Shown here: one piece after another, positions 35,072-42,455 of the stretch
How positions within the stretch are numbered: the stretch's first letter is position 1
How the letters are laid out: the number at the start of each line of letters is the position of its first letter
Source of the DNA: Pelagibacteraceae bacterium AG-345-O09
GTDB lineage: Bacteria; Pseudomonadota; Alphaproteobacteria; Pelagibacterales; Pelagibacteraceae
Length of the DNA: 43,580 nt
Assembly: GCA_003281725.1 (NCBI GenBank)
Contig: QCBC01000008.1
Coordinates: 1 to 43,580 of the forward strand
Reading direction: 5' to 3'
Program-made: the position numbers and the translations under genes
Notes under the pieces: generated by a model
Told to the model about the DNA's origin: nothing
What the model saw: only the letters and a program-made list of their open reading frames with translations
Databases searched by the model: none

Positions 35072-36012
35072 TGTCATTAGATAAAAAATTTGAAGATTTA
35101 TTTATAAATATTACCAATCGTGCTGCTTTAGCTTCATACTATTTTGCTGGTAAAAAAGATAAAATAGCTGCAGATAAAGCAGCAGTTGATAAAATGCGAA
35201 CAGAATTAAATAAAATTGACATGGACGGAGAAGTTGTTATTGGTGAAGGTGAACTTGATGAAGCGCCTATGCTTTTTATTGGTGAAAAACTAGGTACTAA
35301 AAAAGGACCTAAACTTGATATAGCAGTTGATCCTTTAGAAGGTACGAATTTTGTTGCTAATAATCTTCCTGGCGCTCTATCAGTTATTTCAGTTGCAGAA
35401 AAATCAAATTTATTAAATGCTCCAGAGACATATATGAATAAAATATCAGCAAACGTAAGTGATCCAAATATTATCGATTTAGACAACTCTGTTAAAAAAA
35501 ATATTTATAACCTAGCTGAATATAAAGATAAACAACCATCAGATTTAACTGCATGTATTTTAGATAGACCTAGGCATAAAGAAATTATAAATGAACTAAG
35601 AAATCTTAAAGTAAATCTAAAACTTATTACAGATGGTGATGTATCAGGTGCTTTATTAGTAACAGATCAAAAATATAATGTTGATATATTTTTAGGTATT
35701 GGTGGAGGTCCCGAAGGAGTTTTGGCTGCTTCTGCTTTAGATGCTTTTGATTGTTTTTTTCAATGTCGCTTTTTATTTGATACAATAGAGGATAAAACTA
35801 GAGCAAAAAAGATGGGAATTATTGATTTAGAAAAAAAATACCATTTAAAAGAAGTTATAACCGGTGATTCAATTTTTTGTGCGACAGGAATAACATCTGG
35901 GGACTTAGTTTCTGGAATAAATATTGATAGTAACGATTATACATCAGAAACATTAATTACACACAAATCTGCTGGATTAAAAAAGATTATTAAAATCAAA
36001 CAAAAAATTTAA
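35071..36012 (+). CDS. glpX: Fructose-1,6-bisphosphatase class II
   Basis: Gluconeogenic phosphatase (in some bacteria also sedoheptulose-1,7-bisphosphatase). 313 residues. Metal and substrate motifs are clear: VVIGEGELDEAPMLFIGE, DIAVDPLEGTNFVANN, LITDGDVSGALL and GIGGGPEGVLAAS. In many alphaproteobacteria glpX lies next to hom. Here hom is 6.4 kb away on the opposite strand, with an accessory-looking stretch in between. Confidence 0.95.
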   Translation: MSLDKKFEDLFINITNRAALASYYFAGKKDKIAADKAAVDKMRTELNKIDMDGEVVIGEGELDEAPMLFIGEKLGTKKGPKLDIAVDPLEGTNFVANNLPGALSVISVAEKSNLLNAPETYMNKISANVSDPNIIDLDNSVKKNIYNLAEYKDKQPSDLTACILDRPRHKEIINELRNLKVNLKLITDGDVSGALLVTDQKYNVDIFLGIGGGPEGVLAASALDAFDCFFQCRFLFDTIEDKTRAKKMGIIDLEKKYHLKEVITGDSIFCATGITSGDLVSGINIDSNDYTSETLITHKSAGLKKIIKIKQKI

Positions 36013-36065
36013 TCAACTTAAAAAGCTTGATTATACTGATATTATGCAATAAAAAGCTGAAATTT

Positions 36066-36140
36066 GGTCCCTTCGTCTATCGGTTAGGACACGTGGTTTT
36101 CATCCTCGAAAGAGGGGTTCGATTCCCCTAGGGACCGCCA
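36066..36140 (+). tRNA. tRNA-Glu (anticodon TTC)
   Basis: 75 bases with encoded CCA. Acceptor GGTCCCT/AGGGACC is perfect. D arm GTCT/GGAC; T arm GGGG-TTCGATT-CCCC. The anticodon stem CGTGG/CCTCG closes loop TTTTCAT, giving TTC, with one central U-U mismatch (positions 29-41). Four stem pairs remain and all other parts are sound, so it should be functional. Confidence 0.95.
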
Positions 36141-36145
36141 TATTT

Positions 36146-36394
36146 ATGATGTTTTATGTTTATATGCTCAAAGGTGCAAATAGTAAAATAACAAAAACAT
36201 ACGTAGGATACACAAATAATTTAAAATTAAGACTAAAAAAACACAATTCCGGAACAGGAGCTAAATCTACTCGTGGTTATAAATGGAAAATTATCTATAA
36301 AAAAAGATTTTATGATAAAAGATTAGCTATGTCATTTGAATATAAATTAAAAAAAAATTTTAAAAAGAGAAGACATTTATTAAGTATTAGTTAA
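36146..36394 (+). CDS. GIY-YIG domain protein (UPF0213/YhbQ type)
   Basis: 82-residue single-domain GIY-YIG fold. The two strands are FYVYMLKG and TYVGYTNNLKLRLKKHNSG, with the catalytic-type Arg in LRLKKH and the conserved KSTRGYKWKIIYKKRF and FEYKLKK segments. Stand-alone proteins of this group are widespread; whether they cut DNA is unsettled. It begins 5 bases after tRNA-Glu and ends 2 bases before the glycosyltransferase gene. Confidence 0.88.
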   Translation: MMFYVYMLKGANSKITKTYVGYTNNLKLRLKKHNSGTGAKSTRGYKWKIIYKKRFYDKRLAMSFEYKLKKNFKKRRHLLSIS

Positions 36395-36396
36395 AT

Positions 36397-38502
36397 ATGA
36401 AAATTGCTTCAATTCTACCATATAAAGAAAATTATACACAACAAGGGGCAGGAGCAGTTGCTTTGTGGATAAGTGATTTTATGAGAGACTCAATATTTAA
36501 AAAAGATACTTTTGTTTTTGGAAATACAAAAAACAACAATTTCTTAACTAAAAATTATATAAATATTAATATAAGTAGTATCAATTCAAGATTAAATAGC
36601 ACCACTAAAGAGTACTCAAATAAAATTATTAATAAAATGAAATCAATAGATTTTGATATAGTAGAATTACACAATAGACCTATTATGGTTAAAGAATTTT
36701 TTAAAAAGATTAATTCTAAAATTATTTTATATTTTCATAATGATCCAACAACAATGAAGGGAGCCAAGTCTGTAGATGAACGAATATATTTATTAGAAAA
36801 TGTAGATAAGATAATTTTTATTACAGAGTGGGTAAAAAAAAGATTTTTTAAAGATCTACCAAATTTATCAGATAATAAAACACAAGTTATTTACCATAGT
36901 ATAGACCCTATTAAAAAAAAGATTAAAAAAAACAAACAAATTATTTTTGTTGGTAAATTAAACGAGTCTAAAGGTTATGACTTATATTGTAAATCAATGT
37001 TTAAAGTTTTAGACAAGAATAAAAATTGGAAAGCATATTCTATTGGAGAAGAAAAAAGATTTCAAAATTACCCTACACATGAAAGACATTTTAATTTAGG
37101 GCAAATAACCCATAATAAGGTTTTAAATTATTTGAGTAAATCTGAGATAGCAGTTATTCCATCAAGATGGGAAGAGCCTTTTGGAAGAACTGCACTTGAA
37201 GCTTCCTCTAGAGGATGTGCAACTATTATATCAAATAGGGGAGGACTTGCTGAAACAACAGATTATGCGATAAAACTTAATACCTTAAATGTAAGTAATA
37301 TTGAGAATGAGGTTATTAAATTAATAAAAAATACAAGATTTAGAAAAAACCTTCAAATCAAGAGTAAAAGATTTGTTAAACACCAGTTAAAGAAAAATTC
37401 TAAAAAAATTGATTTAATGAGAGATTCTTTATTTCCATTTAAAAATATCAACATTAATAGGAATAAATTAAGGATTTTAAATATTTATAATATAGCTCAA
37501 AAATTAAACCATAGAATTTATAATTTATCTTTAGGTAAGAAATTTACAAATGGCTTTATTAGAAATGGTCATGATGTGATTGAAATCAGTGATCGAGATT
37601 ATGTAAGACAAAATAAGGGACTTAACATATTAAACATTAGAGATAAATTTCACTCCTATTTGATTGAAACATTTAAGAATTATAATCCTGATCTTATTAT
37701 TTTTGGTCATTCCGATAATATTACAGAAAATATTTTATATGATTTTAAAAAACTTAATAAAAACATAATTATTTCTCAATGGAATGAAGATCCATTTATG
37801 AACAACATAGGTGATAAACTGGATAATAAAGATAAATTAAAAAAATTCTTACCATTAGTAGATCATTCTTTTATTACAACAAATCCCTCTGTATTAAATT
37901 TTTCAAAAAAAAATAATCAAAATATTCATTTTTTTATGACTCCAGTTGATAAAAATATTGAGTGCTTTGAAGTATATAAACTTAGACCTTATAACGATGT
38001 TTTTTATGCTATGAGTCATGGTGTTAATCGTGCTACTTTAAAAGAAGGAAAAACAGATAATAGAGTAAACTTTTTAAAAAAACTTATAAAGAAAAGTAAT
38101 GATATCAAATATGATTTTTATGGTTTTGGAAAACAAGAACCTGTTTGGGGTAATGATTTTTATAAATCATTATTAAACTCAAAAATGGCTTTGAATTTAA
38201 GTAGGGGAAATCCAACGAAACACTATTCTAGCAATAGAATTGCCTCACTTATGGGTAATGGCTTAATGGTTTTTATTGATAAAAAAGTAGAAATGAACAA
38301 TTTTTTCAATTCAAACGAAATTGTTTCCTATAACGACATTGACGATCTAGCTAATAAAATTAAATTTTATAAAAAAAATGATAAAAAAAGAGTTGAAATT
38401 GCTAAAAAAGGGAAAGAAAAATATTTCAGAATATTTAATGAATCCAAAGTTTCTAAATTCATTATTGATAAATCTCTTGGTAAAAAAGCTTATCTAGTTT
38501 AG
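36397..38502 (+). CDS. Two-domain glycosyltransferase (GT4 fused to a CgeB-like GT)
   Basis: 701 residues made of two GT-B units. Residues about 1-345 are a GT4-type enzyme: N-terminal QQGAGAVALWISDF, then IIFVGKLNESKGYDLYCKSM and PSRWEEPFGRTALEASSRGC, the donor-binding EX7E region. Residues about 360-700 are a second unit with DLIIFGHSDNI, SQWNEDPFMNN and a C-terminal HYSSNRIASLMGNGLMVFID resembling CgeB/DUF3880-type transferases. Such fusions build surface polysaccharides with alternating linkages; donor and acceptor cannot be told. Single gene on the plus strand, convergent with the recombinase. Confidence 0.85.
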   Translation: MKIASILPYKENYTQQGAGAVALWISDFMRDSIFKKDTFVFGNTKNNNFLTKNYININISSINSRLNSTTKEYSNKIINKMKSIDFDIVELHNRPIMVKEFFKKINSKIILYFHNDPTTMKGAKSVDERIYLLENVDKIIFITEWVKKRFFKDLPNLSDNKTQVIYHSIDPIKKKIKKNKQIIFVGKLNESKGYDLYCKSMFKVLDKNKNWKAYSIGEEKRFQNYPTHERHFNLGQITHNKVLNYLSKSEIAVIPSRWEEPFGRTALEASSRGCATIISNRGGLAETTDYAIKLNTLNVSNIENEVIKLIKNTRFRKNLQIKSKRFVKHQLKKNSKKIDLMRDSLFPFKNININRNKLRILNIYNIAQKLNHRIYNLSLGKKFTNGFIRNGHDVIEISDRDYVRQNKGLNILNIRDKFHSYLIETFKNYNPDLIIFGHSDNITENILYDFKKLNKNIIISQWNEDPFMNNIGDKLDNKDKLKKFLPLVDHSFITTNPSVLNFSKKNNQNIHFFMTPVDKNIECFEVYKLRPYNDVFYAMSHGVNRATLKEGKTDNRVNFLKKLIKKSNDIKYDFYGFGKQEPVWGNDFYKSLLNSKMALNLSRGNPTKHYSSNRIASLMGNGLMVFIDKKVEMNNFFNSNEIVSYNDIDDLANKIKFYKKNDKKRVEIAKKGKEKYFRIFNESKVSKFIIDKSLGKKAYLV

Positions 38503-38512
38503 TTATCCTATT

Positions 38513-39418
38513 TTATATTTTTATCTTATTTAAAGCATTATTTTTAAATAAGTTTGCTTCTTGAATATATCTTCTTACCATTTGAGTAGTTTTATGTCCT
38601 GTCATAGCCATGATATTTCTTTCTTCAGCACCAAACTCAGCAGCAGTAGTTGCAAAACCTGATCTTAAACTATGTCCTGCATATTTTGAAGAGTCTAAAC
38701 CCGCTTTTTCTGCGTATCTTTTGATAATAAGAGCCACAGATTTATCTGAAATATTGAAAATTTTACCATTATTACTATTTGAAAATTTTTTGCTAACGTA
38801 ATTCTTGAGAGTTACAACAGGACAAAATTCTTGATTGTCAAAGTAGGGAATTGCCTTAATATTTCCTTCTCCTGATTGATCTGTTTTAGATCTTTTAATG
38901 AGAATTTTGACACCTTCAGTCACAAACTCAATATCATCATAATGGATGTTGACTAACTCTGATCTTCTAAAACCACCCGAAAATCCAATTAAAATTAGTG
39001 CTTTATCTCTAATTTTTTCTTCATCTATTGCTTTAATTATTAATCTTAAATCATTGATTAATATGGGTTTTTTGGCTTTCTGTCTTGTTCCTAAGGTTCT
39101 TTTAATACCATGTAAATTCTCCATTATAATTGGGTGTTTGGTATCTAGATAATGCCCTTTTAGTTTATGAAGGACGCTTATAGATGCTATTCTTCTTTTT
39201 AATGTACTAAATTTTGATGATTTCGAGAGATGAGTAATATAAAGCGCTATTATTTTCGGTTGTGATGGCATTGAAGAAAAACCATTTTTTGAACAGAATG
39301 CAGAAAAGTCCCTGAAATCAGATTGATAAGCTCTTAAAGTATTATTAGCTTTTGAATTCTTTAAATTTTTTAAAGTTTCTAATTCTAAACTTTTAACATC
39401 AGTTATTAAATTATTCAT
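38513..39418 (-). CDS. Tyrosine recombinase/integrase
   Basis: 301 residues. The N-terminal SAM-like core-binding domain spans residues about 12-105 (NTLRAYQSDFRDFSAFC). The catalytic domain has all key residues: Arg151 in GGFRRSEL, Lys178 in KRSKTDQ, His249 and Arg252 in HSLRSGFATTAA, His275 in TGHKTTQMV and Tyr284 in VRRYIQ. It is the Xer-like core-plus-catalytic form; there is no arm-binding N-terminal extension of the lambda type. A 29-bp palindrome lies 4 bases before the start codon. It is the only site-specific recombinase in the window. Confidence 0.92.
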   Translation of the reverse strand: MNNLITDVKSLELETLKNLKNSKANNTLRAYQSDFRDFSAFCSKNGFSSMPSQPKIIALYITHLSKSSKFSTLKRRIASISVLHKLKGHYLDTKHPIIMENLHGIKRTLGTRQKAKKPILINDLRLIIKAIDEEKIRDKALILIGFSGGFRRSELVNIHYDDIEFVTEGVKILIKRSKTDQSGEGNIKAIPYFDNQEFCPVVTLKNYVSKKFSNSNNGKIFNISDKSVALIIKRYAEKAGLDSSKYAGHSLRSGFATTAAEFGAEERNIMAMTGHKTTQMVRRYIQEANLFKNNALNKIKI

Positions 39419-39422
39419 ATAT

Positions 39423-39451
39423 ATTTCCGATAACCATTAATTATCGGAAAT
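39423..39451. promoter_or_regulatory. dif-like palindrome upstream of the recombinase gene
   Basis: Perfect 11-bp inverted arms, ATTTCCGATAA and TTATCGGAAAT, separated by 7 bases (CCATTAA). The ATAA...TTAT inner ends and 11-bp arms are the layout of Xer recombination sites (dif uses 11-6-11), here with a 7-base centre. It sits directly in front of the recombinase start codon, as in single-recombinase Xer systems where the site adjoins the gene. It could instead be an operator for autoregulation. Confidence 0.55.
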
Positions 39452-39496
39452 TATATAATAGGTGATTTTTAATGTCAATAGTTTAAATTAATAATT

Positions 39497-39670
39497 ATGG
39501 GTTCAATAGATGGAGAAATTCCTGCAGTTTGGTTCTTAATAAGCTCATTAGGATTTATTATATTGAGTTTTATTCAGTATCGAAATACTGGTAAAAGCTT
39601 CAATACGATATTTTTATCTATAATGGCAGTAATATTTTTAGCGAGTTACTTGATATTATTAACTAAATGA
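39497..39670 (+). CDS. 57-residue two-helix membrane protein
   Basis: ATG 39497 to TGA 39668-39670. The peptide starts MGSIDGEIPAVWFLISSLGF, spans the membrane (residues 11-26), turns through a polar loop (QYRNTGKSFN) and spans again (residues 37-54), ending LLTK. Clean two-helix hairpin, no family recognised, no good Shine-Dalgarno. It lies between the divergent recombinase gene and the structured RNA. Size and topology would fit a small regulatory or toxin-like membrane protein, but there is no direct evidence. Confidence 0.5.
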   Translation: MGSIDGEIPAVWFLISSLGFIILSFIQYRNTGKSFNTIFLSIMAVIFLASYLILLTK

Positions 39671-39768
39671 ATAGTTATCACCGTTATTCACAGAAAATAA
39701 TTAAATTAAAAAAACAACTATTTAGTGATACCCTATTTTTCCATATCGTGTTAAGTTAAATATGAATT

Positions 39769-39948
39769 AAGGGGCAACTCTTAACTGGCCGATTGGAGAA
39801 AAACCGAGAGGTACAATTCCAAGGGGCAGAAAGCTCTACAAAGCATCGCTGAACATGTAGAGCGGGAGACGTGGCGGTAGCTGATCAACGACGCGTCAAA
39901 ACAACTGTTCTTTGCACTCATAAAAGTGCAAGGAAACAGGGGTTTTTT
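39769..39948 (+). ncRNA. Candidate structured RNA with terminal hairpin, family not identified
   Basis: About 180 bases at clearly higher GC than anything nearby, with no plausible protein. Helices: GCTCTACA/TGTAGAGC (39833-39840 with 39856-39863), GACGTG/CGCGTC (39868-39873 with 39892-39897, one G-U), and a long terminal hairpin (39898-39946) ending in six T. The 5' part (CTCT...AGAG, 39778-39810) could form another helix. It lacks the SRP RNA, RNase P and tmRNA signatures I looked for. It ends 6 bases before the alkyltransferase ATG, so it is either an independent RNA or a cis-acting leader. The 5' boundary is a guess. Confidence 0.6.
39898..39948 (+). terminator. Intrinsic terminator ending the structured RNA
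   Basis: Nested hairpin: AAAAC with GTTTT, CTGTT with AACAG, and TTGCACT with AGTGCAA around the loop CATAAA, followed by TTTTTT at 39943-39948. It lies immediately before the alkyltransferase start codon, leaving no room for a separate promoter unless that lies within the RNA. Confidence 0.75.
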
Positions 39949-39954
39949 AGATAA

Positions 39955-40230
39955 ATGATACTTAAGGGGACTAAATTTCAATTAAAAGTCTGGAAATATC
40001 TTAAAACAATTCCTAAGGGAAAGATAAAAACTTATAAACAGGTCGCTATTAGCATAAAAAGGCCTAAATCGGCTCGTGCTGTGGCTAATGCTTGTGCTAA
40101 AAACCCATATACCCCAAAAATACCCTGTCATAGAGTGATTAGATCTGATGGAGCTCTTGGAGGTTACTCTGGGAGAGGTGGAATCAAGCAAAAGCTCAAA
40201 TTACTTAGATCTGAAAAGGTAGCGATTTAG
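39955..40230 (+). CDS. O6-alkylguanine-DNA alkyltransferase, short form
   Basis: 91 residues covering only the C-terminal DNA-binding and catalytic domain of the MGMT/Ogt family. The active-site PCHRVI is intact (Cys58), so it should accept alkyl groups, unlike alkyltransferase-like proteins that have Trp there. Helix-turn-helix region TYKQVAISIKRPKSARAVANA with the Arg finger, and GALGGYSGRGGIKQKLKLL follow family pattern. The N-terminal domain of full-length Ogt/Ada is missing. The ATG is 6 bases past the T-run of the upstream terminator with no Shine-Dalgarno. A terminator follows directly. Confidence 0.88.
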   Translation: MILKGTKFQLKVWKYLKTIPKGKIKTYKQVAISIKRPKSARAVANACAKNPYTPKIPCHRVIRSDGALGGYSGRGGIKQKLKLLRSEKVAI

Positions 40231-40250
40231 CCCTATTTTAGGGCTTTTTT
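40229..40250 (+). terminator. Intrinsic terminator after the alkyltransferase gene
   Basis: AGCCCTA-TTT-TAGGGCT hairpin, overlapping the stop codon, followed by a T run. Symmetrical GC-rich stem in a very AT-rich setting; it would end transcription of the gene on the plus strand. Confidence 0.85.
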
Positions 40251-40680
40251 ACATTAAAAAAGTCAATAAAATCAAAGTTTTTTGATCTTTTTAATTGATT
40301 TTTTGTAAATTTGTAAACTTCACCCTTCAGTTGCACCATATATGAGGCTACACTTAAAATAGACCCCTCTATGGCCGTTTAAATGGTATATTCAATTTGT
40401 GCATCGCTTTACTATTCAACTATATCAACACTTTTAGAGCACCCTTTTTTTAATCAATTTCTTATTTAGTACAGGTAAAAAAGCTCAATTTTGTTGGATT
40501 TTTACACATTTTTCATTATTAAGCAAAAATTAAGAACTTATTACTGCAATTATGTGTATTTATATTCTAAACAAGTCTTAATTTTATAATATTTTACATT
40601 ATAAAATATACAATAAAAACAATATTTTAACATAAATACTTAATGTAATACTTTAGTTATTAGTAAATAAATTATACCTA
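40251..40680. other. 430-base intergenic stretch, no gene recognised
   Basis: Between the alkyltransferase terminator and the stop of the minus-strand EamA gene. The last 180 bases are extremely AT-rich and featureless. The first part (40310-40390) is somewhat richer in GC; a minus-strand frame there (40238-40339) encodes 33 residues starting MVQLKGEVYKF but runs through the terminator hairpin and has no ribosome binding site. I see no repeat of tRNA-Glu or of the dif-like palindrome. Confidence 0.5.
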
Positions 40681-41532
40681 TTATTTAACTTTTTTAACCA
40701 AGTTCTCTCTTCTGGAGATGTAGATACCACTTAATACAATAATAAATAATCCTAGGAAAGTCCAATTATCTGGAAAATCACTAAAGAAATAATACCCTAT
40801 AATGATGTTTGTAATGATTTCAAAGTAGCTAAATGGAGCTAATTTAGAAGCATCAGCATATTTGAGAGACAATATTAGGAATAAATGTCCTACACAGGCA
40901 AATAGACCTATAGCAGCCATCATAGACCACTGATTTAAGCTAGGCTCAACCCACACAAAAGGCATTACAACAGATATTATTATGGCCCCTACTACACCAG
41001 TTAATAATAAAGTTAATAAAGGATTGTCTGAAGTGCTAAGTTTTCGAGTAATAATTAAATAAAATCCATACATAACTCCAGTGCCAAGTGCAGCCAAACT
41101 TGCTAAATTAATTTCTACAAATCCTGGTCTTATAACTACTAAAGAACCTACAAATCCAATAATTACTGCTGCCCATCTTCTGAAACCAACATTTTCTTTT
41201 AAAAATATTGGTGAGAAAGCGGTAACAATTAATGGAGCAATAAATGCTAAAGTTAACGCCTTAGCCAAAGATATGACTGATATTGCATAAAAAAAACAAA
41301 TATTTGCACTGAGTAATATTAAACCTCTAATAAACTGCAATTTAGGTTTATCAGTCCAAACTAAATTTTGCCTAAAAAAGAAAAACATAATCGGTAGAGT
41401 AAAAGCAACAGTAAAAAAATATCTTGCCCAAGTAATTTGTAAAACTGGTAGATCTGCACTTAAATATTTTGCAAATCCATCCATTATAGGAAGCATTATC
41501 CAAGCTAATAAATTAAAAGTTATAGCCTTCAT
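40681..41532 (-). CDS. EamA-family drug/metabolite transporter
   Basis: 283 residues with ten predicted membrane helices in two EamA repeats (the second beginning near MYGFYLIITRKLS). Typical segments are ITWARYFFTVAFTLPIMF, AKALTLAFIAPLIVTAFSPIFLKE and FSYFEIITNIIIGYYFFSDFPDNWT. Substrate unknown. Distinct from RarD at 21.4 kb. It lies 20 bases downstream of the AEC carrier gene and closes the hom-AEC-EamA series. Confidence 0.9.
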   Translation of the reverse strand: MKAITFNLLAWIMLPIMDGFAKYLSADLPVLQITWARYFFTVAFTLPIMFFFFRQNLVWTDKPKLQFIRGLILLSANICFFYAISVISLAKALTLAFIAPLIVTAFSPIFLKENVGFRRWAAVIIGFVGSLVVIRPGFVEINLASLAALGTGVMYGFYLIITRKLSTSDNPLLTLLLTGVVGAIIISVVMPFVWVEPSLNQWSMMAAIGLFACVGHLFLILSLKYADASKLAPFSYFEIITNIIIGYYFFSDFPDNWTFLGLFIIVLSGIYISRRENLVKKVK

Positions 41533-41552
41533 CTATTGAAGAAGGATATAAA

Positions 41553-42455
41553 TTAATTAAAGTATTTTAAAGCAAAGAATACAACTATCGGAACTGTTAT
41601 AAATGACATAAGTGTTGAAACAACAATGGTACTGGCAACACTATCAACAATCTTTTTAGGTGAATATATTGATGCTACAAGATAATTGAGAACAGCACTT
41701 GGCATTGAACATTGAATTAATAAAACGCCAGCAGCAAATCCTTCTAGATTAAAATATTGGATTAATAAATATCCTATTATAGGACCAACGATTACTCGAC
41801 CTATAGAGGAGAATACTGCTTTATTTAGTGAAAAGACCTTTAGCCTAGTTAATGCAATTCCTAAGGACATTAAAATCAGAAATATTGTTGCATACATTAA
41901 TAGAAAGGTAGTATTTTCAACAAATCCTGGAAGTTCTAAATTATAGTAAAGTAAAAATATAGCAATTATAATTGCATAAAACGGAGGACTCTTAAGTATG
42001 ACATTTAAACTAAATTTTCTGTCAGCTAAAAATACACCTAGTGTAAAGTGGCATAAAATAATCAATGCAGATATTGCTGCTGAAACACCAAGACCTTGTG
42101 AACCATAAGCAAATAAACATATCGGTAACCCCATATTCCCAGTATTGGGCATTGTTAATGGAGGTAATTCTCTAATAATGTCTTTAGTTTTTAAAAGGTA
42201 TAATATTATTACTCCCGTAACCATAAATCCACAAATGGCTAATGCATAATACCAAAAATAATTTAGAAAAGTATTGAATGAAATATTTACTGGATTTAAA
42301 GCGTAAATAATCATTGCTGGAGTACCAACATTAGCAGCAAAATTAGTGATAAAAGTTGTGTCTATTTTTGGATTTTTTTTACCTAAATAATATCCAATAC
42401 CAACAACAAAAAAAACAGGAAATAAAACTTCAAAAAGTTTAATATAAATGTCCAT
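41553..42455 (-). CDS. AEC-family transporter (auxin efflux carrier type)
   Basis: 300 residues with about ten helices. N-terminal FEVLFPVFFVVGIGYYLGKK, the central PNTGNMGLPICLFAYG (the conserved Asn/Gly/Leu-Pro loop) and IQCSMPSAVLNYLVASIY near the C-terminus are signatures of the bacterial AEC family, some members of which carry malate or malonate. Substrate not predictable. It overlaps hom by one base (TAATG), suggesting coupled expression. Confidence 0.9.
   Translation of the reverse strand: MDIYIKLFEVLFPVFFVVGIGYYLGKKNPKIDTTFITNFAANVGTPAMIIYALNPVNISFNTFLNYFWYYALAICGFMVTGVIILYLLKTKDIIRELPPLTMPNTGNMGLPICLFAYGSQGLGVSAAISALIILCHFTLGVFLADRKFSLNVILKSPPFYAIIIAIFLLYYNLELPGFVENTTFLLMYATIFLILMSLGIALTRLKVFSLNKAVFSSIGRVIVGPIIGYLLIQYFNLEGFAAGVLLIQCSMPSAVLNYLVASIYSPKKIVDSVASTIVVSTLMSFITVPIVVFFALKYFN

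Noticed and set aside
39769..39948. Assignment of the structured RNA to tmRNA, SRP RNA or RNase P RNA
   Set aside because: No T-loop/CCA or tag frame for tmRNA, no GGTCAGG...GGAAGGNAGCA for SRP RNA, no GAGGAAAGTCC for RNase P.
39781..39981. 66-residue minus-strand frame across the structured RNA
   Set aside because: Composition is unlike window proteins (rich in Ser, Cys, Leu, His) and it is explained by the GC-rich RNA on the plus strand.
40238..40339. 33-residue minus-strand frame after the alkyltransferase gene (MVQLKGEVYKF...)
   Set aside because: No ribosome binding site, it runs through a terminator hairpin, and there is no recognisable family; likely chance, or a decayed gene end at best.
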